Part shown: piece by piece, positions 53,735-62,926 of the stretch
Layout: each line of letters begins with the position of its first letter
Numbering within the stretch: position 1 is the stretch's first letter
Origin: an uncultured Alphaproteobacteria bacterium
GTDB lineage: Bacteria > Pseudomonadota > Alphaproteobacteria > Caulobacterales > Aquidulcibacteraceae
Assembly (NCBI GenBank): GCA_902826335.1
Contig: CADEEL010000004.1
Location: 1 to 63,435 of the forward strand
DNA length: 63,435 nucleotides
Direction of reading: 5' to 3'
The notes under the pieces: generated by a model
Databases searched by the model: none
What the model saw: only the letters and a program-made list of their open reading frames with translations
What the model was told of the DNA's origin: nothing
Position numbers and translations under genes: made by a program

Positions 53735-54178
53735 TCAGGCCGTGCGGTTCAGCGCCACGGGCGCGGGCCCGAAACGGGCGGAGGGCGCGCCCGTGGCCCC
53801 ATAAACGCCGCCGCCGCCCTTCTGCCGGGTGACTTCCTCGGCCATGGCTTGAACCAGCCCTTCGGTCAGCGTCTTCAAGGCGCCCAGCGTCGCTTCGTGG
53901 CGCGCCAAAGCGGCGTTGAGCCGCTCGGTCCCCGCGCGCAGTGCGGCGCGGGCGTCTTCGGGCGCATCGGCGATGAGCGATCGATCGTCGCGAATGCGCG
54001 CCATTTCCAGCCGATAGGCGTTGACGAGGCGCTGTTTTTCCTCGGCGCCTTCTCCCTCGTCGAGCGCCTGGCGCGCGCGCATCAGCGCGGTGTCGGTCTC
54101 AATGAGGTCGGTGAGCCGTTCGCTGAGCGCCAACATCTGGCGTGCGCGATCGGCCGGATTGTCAGCGATCAGCGCCAT
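53735..54178 (-). CDS. flbY: Flagellar assembly protein FlbY (FlgN-like helical)
   Basis: A 147-residue helical protein (RARQMLALSERLTDLIETDT, LRAGTERLNAALARHEATL) downstream of flgI and the rod-binding gene, the place of flbY in Caulobacter. It resembles small export chaperones. The name rests mostly on synteny. It overlaps the upstream gene by 17 nt. Confidence 0.7.
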   Translation of the reverse strand: MALIADNPADRARQMLALSERLTDLIETDTALMRARQALDEGEGAEEKQRLVNAYRLEMARIRDDRSLIADAPEDARAALRAGTERLNAALARHEATLGALKTLTEGLVQAMAEEVTRQKGGGGVYGATGAPSARFGPAPVALNRTA

Positions 54179-54497
54179 GCTCGGCCTCCGTTGGTTGCAC
54201 GGGCGCGGGCGGCGCCTGCATGCGAGTCAGCTCCCGGATCACGGAATCGGCGAGGCCCACGCCGCCCGAGCGCGCCATCGCCGCCGCATATTGCTGCACC
54301 AGCATGGGGCGAAACATCTGCTCGCCCGCGCCGCCGCCGCCGAGCCCGTTGGGATCGATCTGCTCGAACACGGGCCCAAGCAATTCCGACAGCACCATCG
54401 CCTCGAATTCCTCGGCGACGCGGCGAATTTCCTGCATCTGCGGGTGCAGCGGCGCGGGGGCCACGCCATTCAGCGGCGCAAGGGCCGTAACCGGCAT
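54162..54497 (-). CDS. cheL: Rod-binding protein (FlgJ N-terminal type, CheL)
   Basis: A 111-residue protein with the rod-binding pattern VAEEFEAMVLSELLGPVFEQ and MLVQQYAAAMARSGGVGLAD. It lacks the muramidase domain of enterobacterial FlgJ, as usual in alphaproteobacteria. The start overlaps the flgI stop (TGATG). Confidence 0.85.
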   Translation of the reverse strand: MPVTALAPLNGVAPAPLHPQMQEIRRVAEEFEAMVLSELLGPVFEQIDPNGLGGGGAGEQMFRPMLVQQYAAAMARSGGVGLADSVIRELTRMQAPPAPVQPTEAEHGADR

Positions 54498-55618
54498 CAC
54501 ATCACCTCGATCTGGGCTTGGATCGCGCCCGCGGCTTGCAGCGCTTGCAGGATGGAGATCATGTCGCGCGGCGACACGCCAAGCGCGTTGAGCCCGTCCA
54601 CCAATTGGCGGAGCGGCACGCCGCCCTCGATGACGGCAAGGCCCCCCGGATCTTCGCGCACCTGGATATCCGTCTGCGGCACGACAACCGTTTCGCCATC
54701 GCTCAACGGCGCGGGCTGCGATACGCGCGGCGTCTCGCTGACGGAAATGGTCAGATTGCCCTGTGCGATCGCCACGGTGGAGACGCGCACATGCTCGCCC
54801 ATGACGATGACGCCGCTGGTCTCGTCGATGACGATGCGGGCCGGCGCGTCGATCTCGACTTCGAGCGATTCAACCTGAGAAACCAGTTGCACCATGTCGC
54901 CCGCAAAGCCGGCCGGGCGCGTCAGCACCACGGAGCCCGGATTGAGCGCGCGCGCCGCGCCGGGGCCGATGGCGGCGTTGATCGCTTCGGCGATGCGCCG
55001 CGCCGTGGTGAAATCTGGATTGCGCAGCGCGATGCGCAGATCGCTGCGGCTGGCGATGTCAAAGCTGAGTTCGCGCTCCACGAGCGCGCCGGAGGCGATC
55101 CGCCCCGCCGTGGTCACGCCGCGCGTGACGCTGGAGCCGCTATCGCCCTCCGCCGCGAAGCCGCCGACCGCGAGCGCGCCTTGCGCCACGGCGTAGACTT
55201 GCTGATCGGCGCCGATGAGGGACGTCACCAGCAATTGCCCGCCGGCCAGGCTGCGCGCATCGCCCAGCGCCGAAACCGTCACATCGATGCGCGAGCCTTG
55301 GCTGGCGAAGGCGGGCAGATTGGCCGTCACCATCACGGCGGCCACATTGCGCGTGTTGAGATTGCCGTTGGTGGCGTTGACGCCGAGCCGCTCAAGCATC
55401 GCGGCGAGGCTTTGGCGTGTGAACGGCGAATTGCGCAGGCTATCGCCGGTGCCGGCGAGGCCGACCACGAGACCATAGCCGACCAATTGGTTTTCGCGCA
55501 CGCCTTCGAAATCGGCGATGTCCTTGATGCGCGGCGTCGCCTCCGCGCTGGCGCCGAGCGCGAGAAGCGAAGCGCAAGACAACAAAAGCGCGCGCGCGAA
55601 CCGTGGAAACCGAGGCAT
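54497..55618 (-). CDS. flgI: Flagellar P-ring protein FlgI
   Basis: A 373-residue protein with a signal peptide ending GASAEA. Conserved: RIKDIADFEGVRENQLVGYG, LVVGLAGTGDSL, LGVNATNGNLNTRNVAAVMV and VSPRDMISILQALQAAGAI. It forms the ring in the peptidoglycan layer around the rod. The ATG at 55618 is chosen for the signal peptide. Divergent from fliX by 86 bp. Confidence 0.95.
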   Translation of the reverse strand: MPRFPRFARALLLSCASLLALGASAEATPRIKDIADFEGVRENQLVGYGLVVGLAGTGDSLRNSPFTRQSLAAMLERLGVNATNGNLNTRNVAAVMVTANLPAFASQGSRIDVTVSALGDARSLAGGQLLVTSLIGADQQVYAVAQGALAVGGFAAEGDSGSSVTRGVTTAGRIASGALVERELSFDIASRSDLRIALRNPDFTTARRIAEAINAAIGPGAARALNPGSVVLTRPAGFAGDMVQLVSQVESLEVEIDAPARIVIDETSGVIVMGEHVRVSTVAIAQGNLTISVSETPRVSQPAPLSDGETVVVPQTDIQVREDPGGLAVIEGGVPLRQLVDGLNALGVSPRDMISILQALQAAGAIQAQIEVM

Positions 55619-55704
55619 GAGTCGATAGACTCCTGACACGGTTAACAGCGCGTTGGTGCGCGAAATTAACTCGGCCGAAATCAACGCGGCAGATTCTGCC
55701 CAGC

Positions 55705-56118
55705 ATGAAGATCGAACCGGTTCGCGGCGTTCAGGGCGCGCAAGCCTCGCAGCGCGCGCGCGAGACAGGCGGGCCCGCCTTCACGCCCGCGGCCAGCGAA
55801 GCGCCGCGTGTGGCGGCGATGAGCGCGTCCGCGCCCACGCCGGCGCTGGACGCCGTGCTTCTTCTGCAAGGCGAGGGCGCGCCCGATAAGCGTCGCTCGC
55901 AGGCGCGGCGCGGCAAGCGCGCGCTCGATGTGCTGGAGCGGCTCGCCCAATCCCTGCTGGAGGGCCGTGCGCCCGGCGGTCTGCGGGGCGAATTGCAGGC
56001 GCTGCAGGCCCAGTCCCAGGCCACGGGCGATCCCGGCCTCGATGACGTCTTGCGCGAAATCGATACGCGCACCCTGGTTGAGCTGGCGAAGCTGGAGCGG
56101 GCCGGCGTCCCAGCCTGA
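55705..56118 (+). CDS. fliX: Flagellar assembly regulator FliX
   Basis: A 137-residue protein starting MKIEPVRGVQGAQASQRARE with a helical C-terminal domain (ALDVLERLAQSLLEGR, GLDDVLREIDTRTLVELAKL). In Caulobacter FliX couples basal-body assembly to FlbD-dependent transcription, and its gene is divergent from flgI as here. Confidence 0.87.
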   Translation: MKIEPVRGVQGAQASQRARETGGPAFTPAASEAPRVAAMSASAPTPALDAVLLLQGEGAPDKRRSQARRGKRALDVLERLAQSLLEGRAPGGLRGELQALQAQSQATGDPGLDDVLREIDTRTLVELAKLERAGVPA

Positions 56119-56250
56119 AACGGATTATGGGCCGTTCAACCGTCCGTGATCTGGCCCTGCACTTGCTTGATGGACGCCCCGGAGGGGCGCCGCTATAAGG
56201 CGCCCACTTGCGCTGGGGAAGCCGGTCGAGGCGGCGTAGGGAGTTCGGAC

Positions 56251-56667
56251 ATGAGCTCGATGACGACGGAAGAGTATCGGCCGACGGACGACGAACCGTT
56301 CATGAATGAGCGGCAGCGGGAGTATTTCCGCCGCAAGCTCATCGCCTGGAAAAATGAAATCCTGGAAGAGGCGCGCCACACCATCGCCAACCTCCAGGAG
56401 GACGCCGCCGCCCAGCCCGATCTGGCCGATCGCGCCACCAGCGAAACGGACCGCTCGATCGAGCTGCGCACGCGCGATCGCCAGCGCAAGCTGATCGCCA
56501 AGATCGATGCGGCGCTGCGGCGCATCGAAGAGGGCGCTTACGGTTATTGCGAGGAGACGGGTGAGCCGATCGGCCTGTCGCGCCTGGAAGCGCGCCCGAT
56601 CGCCACGCTCTCGCTCGAAGCCCAGGAGCGCCACGAGCGGCGCGAGCGCGTGCATCGGGACGATTGA
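56251..56667 (+). CDS. dksA: DksA-family transcription factor without the zinc cysteines
   Basis: A 138-residue protein with the coiled coil (NERQREYFRRKLIAWKNEIL, DLADRATSETDRSIELRTRD) carrying the acidic tip, and a C-terminal globular part YGYCEETGEPIGLSRLEARP. Of the four zinc cysteines only one remains, as is common in alphaproteobacteria. It binds RNA polymerase with ppGpp in related bacteria. GGGAG precedes the ATG at 56251. Confidence 0.93.
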   Translation: MSSMTTEEYRPTDDEPFMNERQREYFRRKLIAWKNEILEEARHTIANLQEDAAAQPDLADRATSETDRSIELRTRDRQRKLIAKIDAALRRIEEGAYGYCEETGEPIGLSRLEARPIATLSLEAQERHERRERVHRDD

Positions 56668-56719
56668 GGCGTCCAGCGCCGAGCGGCGAAGCCGCGAGAC
56701 GGAAGGCGTGCGGTGTCTT

Positions 56720-56801
56720 CGCGCTTCGACAAGCTCAGCGCGACGATGATAGTTTGATCGACGGTTTACACGCCTCGTCGCGCTGAGCTTGTCGAAGCGC
56801 G
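56720..56801. repeat. Perfect inverted pair of CTTCGACAAGCTCAG repeats
   Basis: The 26-nt unit 56720-56745 (CGCGCTTCGACAAGCTCAGC and GCGACG) recurs exactly inverted at 56776-56801, 30 nt apart. The pair lies 52 nt after the dksA stop and could form a long hairpin. The gap 56668-56971 otherwise holds the next repeat only. Confidence 0.88.
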
Positions 56802-56909
56802 GGGCCACGCGCAACGCCTGCGATTTCATCCTTGAAGAGCCTGGGCTATTGCGGTTTCAGGCCGAGTGGAATCCGGTCGGCCGCCCGGGAACCGCAATAA
56901 TCAACAATA

Positions 56910-56963
56910 TAGACCGCGTTCGGACGGAAAACCGGTATCCACTTTTCCTGAACGCGGTCTAGA
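56910..56963. repeat. RPE-type palindromic repeat
   Basis: TAGACCGCGTTC (56911-56922) pairs with GAACGCGGTCTA (to 56962); the interior has GGAAAACCG and CCACTTTTCCTG. It matches 41919-41971 with paired changes in the stem. It ends 9 nt before the DUF2214 gene. Confidence 0.8.
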
Positions 56964-56971
56964 AACGCCTC

Positions 56972-57427
56972 ATGCTGCTCGACGCGCTCCTCTCCTACGC
57001 CCATTTCGTGTTCGCCTTCATCCTCTTTGGCGCGTTGGCCGGGGAGGCATTCGTGCTGCGACTGCCGCCCAGCGCTGCGAGCCTGCGCCTCTTGGTGCGC
57101 ATGGATATGTTTTATGGGCTCTCGGCGCTCGGCGTGATCGCGGCGGGGTTGGCGCGCGTGTTTTATGGCGTGCGGGGCGCCGCCTTCTATGGGGCCGAGC
57201 CCTTCTTCTGGGCCAAGCTCGCCGTGTTCGGCGCGGTGGGGATCATCTCGATCTGGCCCACGATGCGGTTTCTAAGTTGGCGGCGTGCGCTGGTCGGCGA
57301 TGAGAGCTTCACGCCGCCCGAGGCTGAAGTGAAAGCCATGCGCCGCCTCGTTATGATTGAACTCCATCTTCTTGCGCTCGTGCCGCTGTTCGCGGCCTTC
57401 CTGGCGCGCGGGATGCGGTTTTGGTGA
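56972..57427 (+). CDS. DUF2214 membrane protein
   Basis: A 151-residue protein with four membrane helices (AHFVFAFILFGALAGEAFVL, MDMFYGLSALGVIAAGLARV, FWAKLAVFGAVGIISIWPTM, IELHLLALVPLFAAFLARGM), matching DUF2214 in length and pattern. Function unknown. Confidence 0.85.
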   Translation: MLLDALLSYAHFVFAFILFGALAGEAFVLRLPPSAASLRLLVRMDMFYGLSALGVIAAGLARVFYGVRGAAFYGAEPFFWAKLAVFGAVGIISIWPTMRFLSWRRALVGDESFTPPEAEVKAMRRLVMIELHLLALVPLFAAFLARGMRFW

Positions 57428-57442
57428 CGCCTATTGAAACAA

Positions 57443-57548
57443 CACCCATCCCCGGATTCGCCGAAGGCGAAGTCCGGGGCCCATAATCACGGACGTTTGA
57501 GGTCATGGGCCCCGGAATTGCGCGTGCCGCGCAATCCGGGGATGGGTG
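57443..57548. repeat. Cloverleaf repeat, compact copy
   Basis: CACCCATCCCCGGATT (57443-57458) and AATCCGGGGATGGGTG (57533-57548) are perfect 16-nt inverted ends. Three hairpins lie inside: TTCGCC/GGCGAA, GGGGCCCAT/ATGGGCCCC and ATTGCGCG/CGCGCAAT. The layout is a four-arm cloverleaf. Confidence 0.88.
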
Positions 57549-57586
57549 GTATTTCTGATTGAGACGGTTCGCATAGGGCGCCGCGT

Positions 57587-59362
57587 TCAGCGCGCTTGCC
57601 CCGCCACCCAGGTGCGCACGCGCGTTTCAAGCACATCGAGCGGCAGCGCCCCGCCCAGCAGCACCGCATCGTGAAACGCGCGCACATCGAAGCGCGCGCC
57701 CAAGGCCGTTTGCGCTTCGGTGCGCAGTGCGCGCAGGCGCAGCTCCCCGATCTTGTACGCCAGCGCCTGGCCCGGCCAAGAGATGTAGCGCTCCAATTCC
57801 GTCTGGATATTGTGGGTCGCCAGCGCGCTGTTCTCGGCAAAGCAGCGCCGCGCTTGTTCGATATCCCAGCCGAGCCAATGGATGCCGGTGTCGGCCACCA
57901 ATCGGCACGCGCGCCACATCTCCATCGAATAGCGGCCGAACCGCTCATACGGATCGCGGTACATGCCCATTTCCTCGCCGAGGAATTCCGCATAGAGCCC
58001 CCAGCCTTCGACGAACGCCGTCGGCTGCGTGGTGCGCCGGAAATACGGCAGGCCCGAAAGCTCCTGCGCCAGCGCGATCTGCAGATGATGGCCGGGCACG
58101 GCTTCGTGCAGAGTCAGCGCCGGAAATTCATAGAGCGGGCGCTGATTCAAGTGCGATGTGTTGACCATGTAGCCGCCGGCCACGCCTTGCGCGGGCGAGC
58201 CCGGCCAATAGCGCGCCGTGGTGTAGCCTTCCGCCACTTCCGCCGGCACGGGCCGCACGCCATAGGGCAGGCGCGGCAGCGTGGCGAACAGGCCGGGCAG
58301 GCGGTCATCCGCGCGCTTGGCGATCTCCGCCGCGCGCATCATCAATTCCTCTTCCGTGCGCGCATAAAAGCGCGGATCGGTGCGCAGAAAATGGAGAAAC
58401 TCCGCAAACGAACCGGTGAAGCCGGTTTCACGGATGGTGGTCTCCATCAGGGCGCGGATGCGCGCCACTTCCTGGAGGCCCAGCGCGTGGATTTCATCAG
58501 GCGTCATGTTTGTCGTGGTTTCGCGCCGCACCAGGAAGCGATAGGTCGCTTCGCCATTCGGCGTCGACCGCCAGGCGATGTTCGCGCGCGCGGCGGGGGC
58601 ATATTCGCGCTCCAGCAGCGTGACGAACTCGGCCATTTTCGGCGCGATGCGGTCACGCACCAGCGCCAGCGCGCGGGCGCGATACTGCTCTTGCTGGGCC
58701 GCTGGAATGGTCGCCGGCAAGTGTGCGAACGGCAGCAGCAGCGGCGATTGCGCCGGCGCGGTCTCGGCTTGTCGGCGTGCGATGGCCAGCACGCGATCGA
58801 CGACGATGCGCGGCTGCGTGAAGCCTGTGGCGATCCCTCGGCGCAGATTGGCGAAGTTCTGATCGTAATAGGCGGGCAGAGCCTCCAGCCGCGCGATCCA
58901 GGCGTCCGCGTCCGCGCTTGTGCGGATGGCCGTCGTCCGCGCCAGATAATCGGCGAGATCGAAGAAGCCGGAATCGTTCTCGAACGCGATGCGCGAAAAA
59001 TCGTAGCCGATCTCCTCGACGCGTTCGGCGATGATGCGCGTCAGCAGCGTGGTGTTGAGCGCCGATTCCTCAGAGAGCCGGCGCGCATCGAGCGCGGCGA
59101 GGCGCGCGCCCAGCGCCGCCAGGGCAGTCGCGCGCGCGGCTTCCGCTTCGGGGCTTACATCCGGCAGGCGGGTCAGCGCTTGCGCATCGCCTTCCTGGCC
59201 GGCGGACACCGGATCGGCGGCCCGGTCCAGCGCCTCATAGTCGGCGATGATGCGCGCGAGCGCGCCGTCCGCGCGCGTCAAACGTGTCTGGCCAGCCGCC
59301 GTCAGCGGCGCCGCGGCGCTGAGCGCAAGGAGGGCGGCGGAAAAAACAATCAAGCGGATCAT
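57587..59362 (-). CDS. Secreted DUF885 metallopeptidase-like protein
   Basis: A 591-residue protein with a signal peptide (LIVFSAALLALSAAAPLTAA). The DUF885 hallmark LTLHEAVPGHHLQIALAQEL supplies an HExxxxHH metal site, with AFVEGWGLYAEFLGEEMGMY supplying a third ligand. The C-terminal GWDIEQARRCF and GQALAYKIGELRL fit too. Family members are probable zinc carboxypeptidase-like enzymes. Confidence 0.9.
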   Translation of the reverse strand: MIRLIVFSAALLALSAAAPLTAAGQTRLTRADGALARIIADYEALDRAADPVSAGQEGDAQALTRLPDVSPEAEAARATALAALGARLAALDARRLSEESALNTTLLTRIIAERVEEIGYDFSRIAFENDSGFFDLADYLARTTAIRTSADADAWIARLEALPAYYDQNFANLRRGIATGFTQPRIVVDRVLAIARRQAETAPAQSPLLLPFAHLPATIPAAQQEQYRARALALVRDRIAPKMAEFVTLLEREYAPAARANIAWRSTPNGEATYRFLVRRETTTNMTPDEIHALGLQEVARIRALMETTIRETGFTGSFAEFLHFLRTDPRFYARTEEELMMRAAEIAKRADDRLPGLFATLPRLPYGVRPVPAEVAEGYTTARYWPGSPAQGVAGGYMVNTSHLNQRPLYEFPALTLHEAVPGHHLQIALAQELSGLPYFRRTTQPTAFVEGWGLYAEFLGEEMGMYRDPYERFGRYSMEMWRACRLVADTGIHWLGWDIEQARRCFAENSALATHNIQTELERYISWPGQALAYKIGELRLRALRTEAQTALGARFDVRAFHDAVLLGGALPLDVLETRVRTWVAGQAR

Positions 59363-59516
59363 GGCTTTGCCTCGTTGCGCGCAGCATGCCGCGTAGGGGG
59401 GCGAGGCGGCAAGCCGGATGCGATGGGTTGTTTACGTCACATATTGACAGACTCGAATCGTTTCGGTTGCGCGCCGCAATCGCGCGGCTAAAGTTACCCC
59501 ACGGTGGGAGGGGCAT

Positions 59517-59795
59517 ATGAAAATACACAAGACGGTGGGTGCGGCGGCTGTCGCTACGCTGGCCATGGGCGCGTTCCAATGGACGCTGGCCTATCCGGAG
59601 GCGCATGCGCAGGCGGGCGCGCCGCTTGAGCCTGTCGCGCGCCACGCAAGCTTCGATGCGGCCCAGGCGCCGCTCAGCTACGCCGATGAGCGTACATCTT
59701 ACGTGACGGCGCCGGCGCGCACGGCCGCGCCCGTGTCGCGGCCGAGCCAAGCCCTGCGGATCGCTGGCGCGGTGCTGCGCTTCGTATTCGGCTGA
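59517..59795 (+). CDS. Small secreted protein
   Basis: A 92-residue protein with a signal peptide (VGAAAVATLAMGAFQWTLAY ... AHAQA) and GGGAGGGG before the ATG. The mature part is about 60 residues and of low complexity, ending with a hydrophobic AGAVLRFVFG. No family recognised. Confidence 0.65.
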   Translation: MKIHKTVGAAAVATLAMGAFQWTLAYPEAHAQAGAPLEPVARHASFDAAQAPLSYADERTSYVTAPARTAAPVSRPSQALRIAGAVLRFVFG

Positions 59796-59896
59796 GCGAT
59801 CGCGGCGAAGGCTTTTATTGGCGCGGCCGGTTCACACGGGCGCGGAAATCGCATTAGTGTTCGCGCCATCTCTGAGTTCGCCACGCAGGACAGCCC

Positions 59897-60316
59897 ATGG
59901 CCGGTGCCGCCGCCCCTGATCCACGCCCCATCGCCCCGCATCTGCAGATCTGGCGCTGGCATGCGACCATGCTGGCCTCGATCCTTCACCGCGTCACCGG
60001 CGTGGGACTTTATCTTGGCATGATCGCCCTGGCGGCGTGGCTTGTGCTCTTAGCGCGCGGGCCGGAGGCTTACGCCTGGCTCGACGGCCTCTTTCACACC
60101 TGGTTCGGCCAATTGAAACTCTACGGCCTCGTTGGCGTGCTGGCCTTTCACACCTTCAACGGCGTGCGCCATTTCTTCTGGGACATGGGCGCCCATTTCG
60201 CGCCGAAAGCGGCGAGCGCCTCGGCGATGTTGGCGGTGTTGTTCGCGTTCGCCGCGCCCTTGGCTTTGTGGGCCGCTCTGAGTGGATTTCCATTGAGCGG
60301 GGGCGGCGCGCCATGA
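59897..60316 (+). CDS. sdhC: Succinate dehydrogenase cytochrome b556 subunit
   Basis: A 139-residue protein with three membrane helices. MLASILHRVTGVGLYL is the SdhC signature and HTFNGVRHFFWD holds the haem-ligand region. It anchors SdhAB and binds quinone. It overlaps sdhD by 4 bp (ATGA). Confidence 0.93.
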   Translation: MAGAAAPDPRPIAPHLQIWRWHATMLASILHRVTGVGLYLGMIALAAWLVLLARGPEAYAWLDGLFHTWFGQLKLYGLVGVLAFHTFNGVRHFFWDMGAHFAPKAASASAMLAVLFAFAAPLALWAALSGFPLSGGGAP

Positions 60317-60693
60317 GCGGGTTCAGATCGCCGCGCGCGCGCGTCACCGGCCGTGGGCCTGGCGGCGGCGGCACAGGCCATTTCATAGCTCAGCGCGCAA
60401 GCGCGCTGGCGCTGCTCATTCTTGCGCCCTGGTTCGCGCTGTCAGCGGCCTTCACAATTCGTTCGTACACGGACGCGCTCGCCTTCGTACGCAATGATGT
60501 GAACGCGTTGGGGCTTATCCTTCTCCTCATCGTGGGCGCGGCCCATATGAGGCTCGGCATGCAGACGGTGATCGAGGATTACATCGCCGCGCATGGAACG
60601 CGCATGGCGCTGCTGCTGCTCAACGCGGCGCTGTGTTTCGGCGCGGCGCTGATCGGCGTATGGGCGGTTCTGCGCATCAATTTTGGATGGTGA
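60313..60693 (+). CDS. sdhD: Succinate dehydrogenase membrane anchor subunit
   Basis: A 126-residue protein with three membrane helices. FIAQRASALALLILAPWFAL and AAHMRLGMQTVIEDYI hold the conserved Arg and His/Asp region of SdhD. ATG 60313 overlaps sdhC; sdhA follows after 3 bp. Confidence 0.92.
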   Translation: MSGFRSPRARVTGRGPGGGGTGHFIAQRASALALLILAPWFALSAAFTIRSYTDALAFVRNDVNALGLILLLIVGAAHMRLGMQTVIEDYIAAHGTRMALLLLNAALCFGAALIGVWAVLRINFGW

Positions 60694-60696
60694 GTT

Positions 60697-62484
60697 TTGG
60701 CGGCTTATTCCTGGATCGATCACACCTTTGATGTCGTCGTCATCGGCGCGGGCGGCTCTGGCTTGCGCGCCGCGCTCGGCTGCGCGCAGGCGGGCCTCAA
60801 GACGGCTTGCGTCACCAAGGTGTTTCCCACGCGCTCGCACACCGTCGCCGCGCAGGGCGGCATTTCCGCCGCGCTCGGCAATATGGGCGAGGACGATTGG
60901 CGTTGGCACATGTACGACACCGTCAAGGGCTCGGATTGGCTCGGCGATCAGGACGCCATCGAATATCTCTGCAAGAACGCGCCCGCGGCCGTTTATGAAC
61001 TCGAACATTGGGGCGTGCCGTTTTCGCGCACCGAAGAAGGCAAAATCTATCAGCGCGCCTTCGGCGGCATGACCAAGAATTACGGCGAGGCGCCGATCCA
61101 GCGCACCTGCGCGGCGGCCGATCGCACCGGCCACGCCATCCTGCACACGCTCTATGGCCAATCCCTGCGCCATGACGTGACCTTCTTCATCGAGTATTTC
61201 GCGCTCGATCTCGTCATGGAGAACGGCGCCTGCCGGGGGCTCACGGCTTGGAGCCTCGAGGATGGAACGCTGCATCGTTTCCGCGCGCAGTCCGTGATCA
61301 TCGCAACGGGCGGCTATGGGCGCGCTTATTATTCATGCACCAGCGCGCACACCTGCACCGGCGACGGCAACGCCATGGCGCTGCGTGCGGGCTTGCCGCT
61401 GCAAGACATGGAATTCGTGCAATTTCACCCCACCGGCATTTTTCCCGCCGGCTGCCTCATCACCGAGGGCGCGCGCGGGGAGGGCGGCTATCTCACCAAT
61501 GCCGCCGGCGAGCGCTTCATGGAGCGCTATGCGCCGACTGTGAAGGATTTGGCGCCGCGCGACATGGTCAGCCGCGCCATGACGCTGGAGATTCGCGAAG
61601 GGCGGGGCGTGGGCCCAAACAAGGATCACATCTTCCTGCATCTCGATCATCTCGATCCGAAAATTCTGCACGCGCGTCTGCCTGGCATTTCCGAGAGCGC
61701 GAAAGTGTTCGCCGGCGTGGATGTGACGCGCGCGCCGATCCCGGTTCTGCCCACGGTGCATTACAATATGGGCGGTATACCCACCAATTATCATGGCGAG
61801 GTGTTGACCAAGGCCGATGGCGATCCCGATCGCGTCGTGCCCGGCCTCATGGCCGTTGGCGAGGCCGCGTGCGTCTCGGTGCACGGCGCCAATCGGCTGG
61901 GCTCCAATTCACTGATCGATCTTGTCGTGTTTGGGCGCGCCGTCGGCTTGCGTTGCGGGGAGATGCTGAAGGCCAACGCTTCGCACGCGCCTCTGCCCAA
62001 GGATGCGGGCGATGCGCACCTCGCGCGGTTCGACAAGGCGCGCAACGCCAAGGGCGACATGCCGACCGCGAAGCTGCGTGAAACCATGCAGCGCGCCATG
62101 CAGGATACGTGCGCCGTCTATCGCACGGCGGAGACGCTCAATGAGGGCGTCGCGCGCATCGCGGATGTGTGGAAGCTGCGCGGCGATATCGCCGTCTCGG
62201 ATCGTTCGCTGATCTGGAACAGCGATCTGGTTGAAACCTTGGAGTTTGAAAATCTGCTTGAGCAGGCCGCCGTCACGGTGAATGGCGCGGCCAACCGCAC
62301 GGAAAGCCGCGGCGCCCATGCGCGCGAGGATTATCCGGACCGGGACGATGCGAACTGGATGAAGCACACTTTGGCGTGGCTGGATGAATCGTCCGGTGCG
62401 GTGCGCATCGATTACCGCCCCGTGCACGCCAACACCATGACCAACGAAGTCGAACCCATCCCGCCGAAGAAGCGGGTGTATTAG
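60697..62484 (+). CDS. sdhA: Succinate dehydrogenase flavoprotein subunit
   Basis: A 595-residue flavoprotein with a TTG start ([20 protein letters not shown]). FAD is attached to His48 in [17 protein letters not shown]; the active-site region includes [20 protein letters not shown] and [20 protein letters not shown]. The expected sdhB does not follow; repeats and ruvC come next. Confidence 0.96.
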   Translation: MAAYSWIDHTFDVVVIGAGGSGLRAALGCAQAGLKTACVTKVFPTRSHTVAAQGGISAALGNMGEDDWRWHMYDTVKGSDWLGDQDAIEYLCKNAPAAVYELEHWGVPFSRTEEGKIYQRAFGGMTKNYGEAPIQRTCAAADRTGHAILHTLYGQSLRHDVTFFIEYFALDLVMENGACRGLTAWSLEDGTLHRFRAQSVIIATGGYGRAYYSCTSAHTCTGDGNAMALRAGLPLQDMEFVQFHPTGIFPAGCLITEGARGEGGYLTNAAGERFMERYAPTVKDLAPRDMVSRAMTLEIREGRGVGPNKDHIFLHLDHLDPKILHARLPGISESAKVFAGVDVTRAPIPVLPTVHYNMGGIPTNYHGEVLTKADGDPDRVVPGLMAVGEAACVSVHGANRLGSNSLIDLVVFGRAVGLRCGEMLKANASHAPLPKDAGDAHLARFDKARNAKGDMPTAKLRETMQRAMQDTCAVYRTAETLNEGVARIADVWKLRGDIAVSDRSLIWNSDLVETLEFENLLEQAAVTVNGAANRTESRGAHAREDYPDRDDANWMKHTLAWLDESSGAVRIDYRPVHANTMTNEVEPIPPKKRVY

Positions 62485-62926
62485 GCGTATTGGCGGTCGC
62501 AAACTCCAATCGGCATTCCGGACGCGCCCACCGAGCGCTTCGCGCTTGGCGACCTTTGTTGGCGAAATCGAGCAAGCTCGATTTCGCGGCGATCCGGAAC
62601 CCAGCACCCGGAATCAGAATTGCGTGATACGTTTTTCCCCCATCCCCGGATTCGCGAAGCGAAGTCCGGGGCCCATGGACGCAGCCGCTTGTGTTTATGG
62701 GCCCCGGGCCCGCCGCTGACGCGGCGTCCCGGGGATGGGTGGTGTGATGCTCACGCTTCAATGATACCGGGCGCTAGGGGCCATGCGCGCGCCTTGTGAA
62801 CCCCTGGGTTCCGGGTTCGTCGCGTGCCGCGACGCCCCGGAATGACGAGGCTGCTATGGCCCTGCGCGTTTCGATTGGCGCCGTTCGCGCGTGGGCGAAT
62901 CGCACGGCGCGGACTAAGCGTGCGCA
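62485..62926. repeat. Repeat-filled intergenic region including cloverleaf copy 3
   Basis: A 442-bp gap without a supported gene. 62639-62739 is a cloverleaf repeat (CCCATCCCCGG and CCGGGGATGGG ends, TTCGC/GCGAA hairpin, GGGGCCCAT/ATGGGCCCC arm). 62801-62846 is a hairpin element (CTGGGTTCCGGGTTCGTCGC, then GCGACGCCCCGGAATGACG). 62510-62615 holds further dispersed palindromes (ATTCCGGA, GATCCGGAACCC, a GAAATCGAG/CTCGATTTC stem). Confidence 0.75.

Noticed and set aside
57596..59491. 631-codon forward frame
   Set aside because: It mirrors the DUF885 gene; its composition is typical of an antisense frame and the reverse strand has a clear metallopeptidase motif.
62485..62926. Degraded sdhB after sdhA
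   Set aside because: No frame shows SdhB cysteine clusters; the region is made of palindromic repeats.
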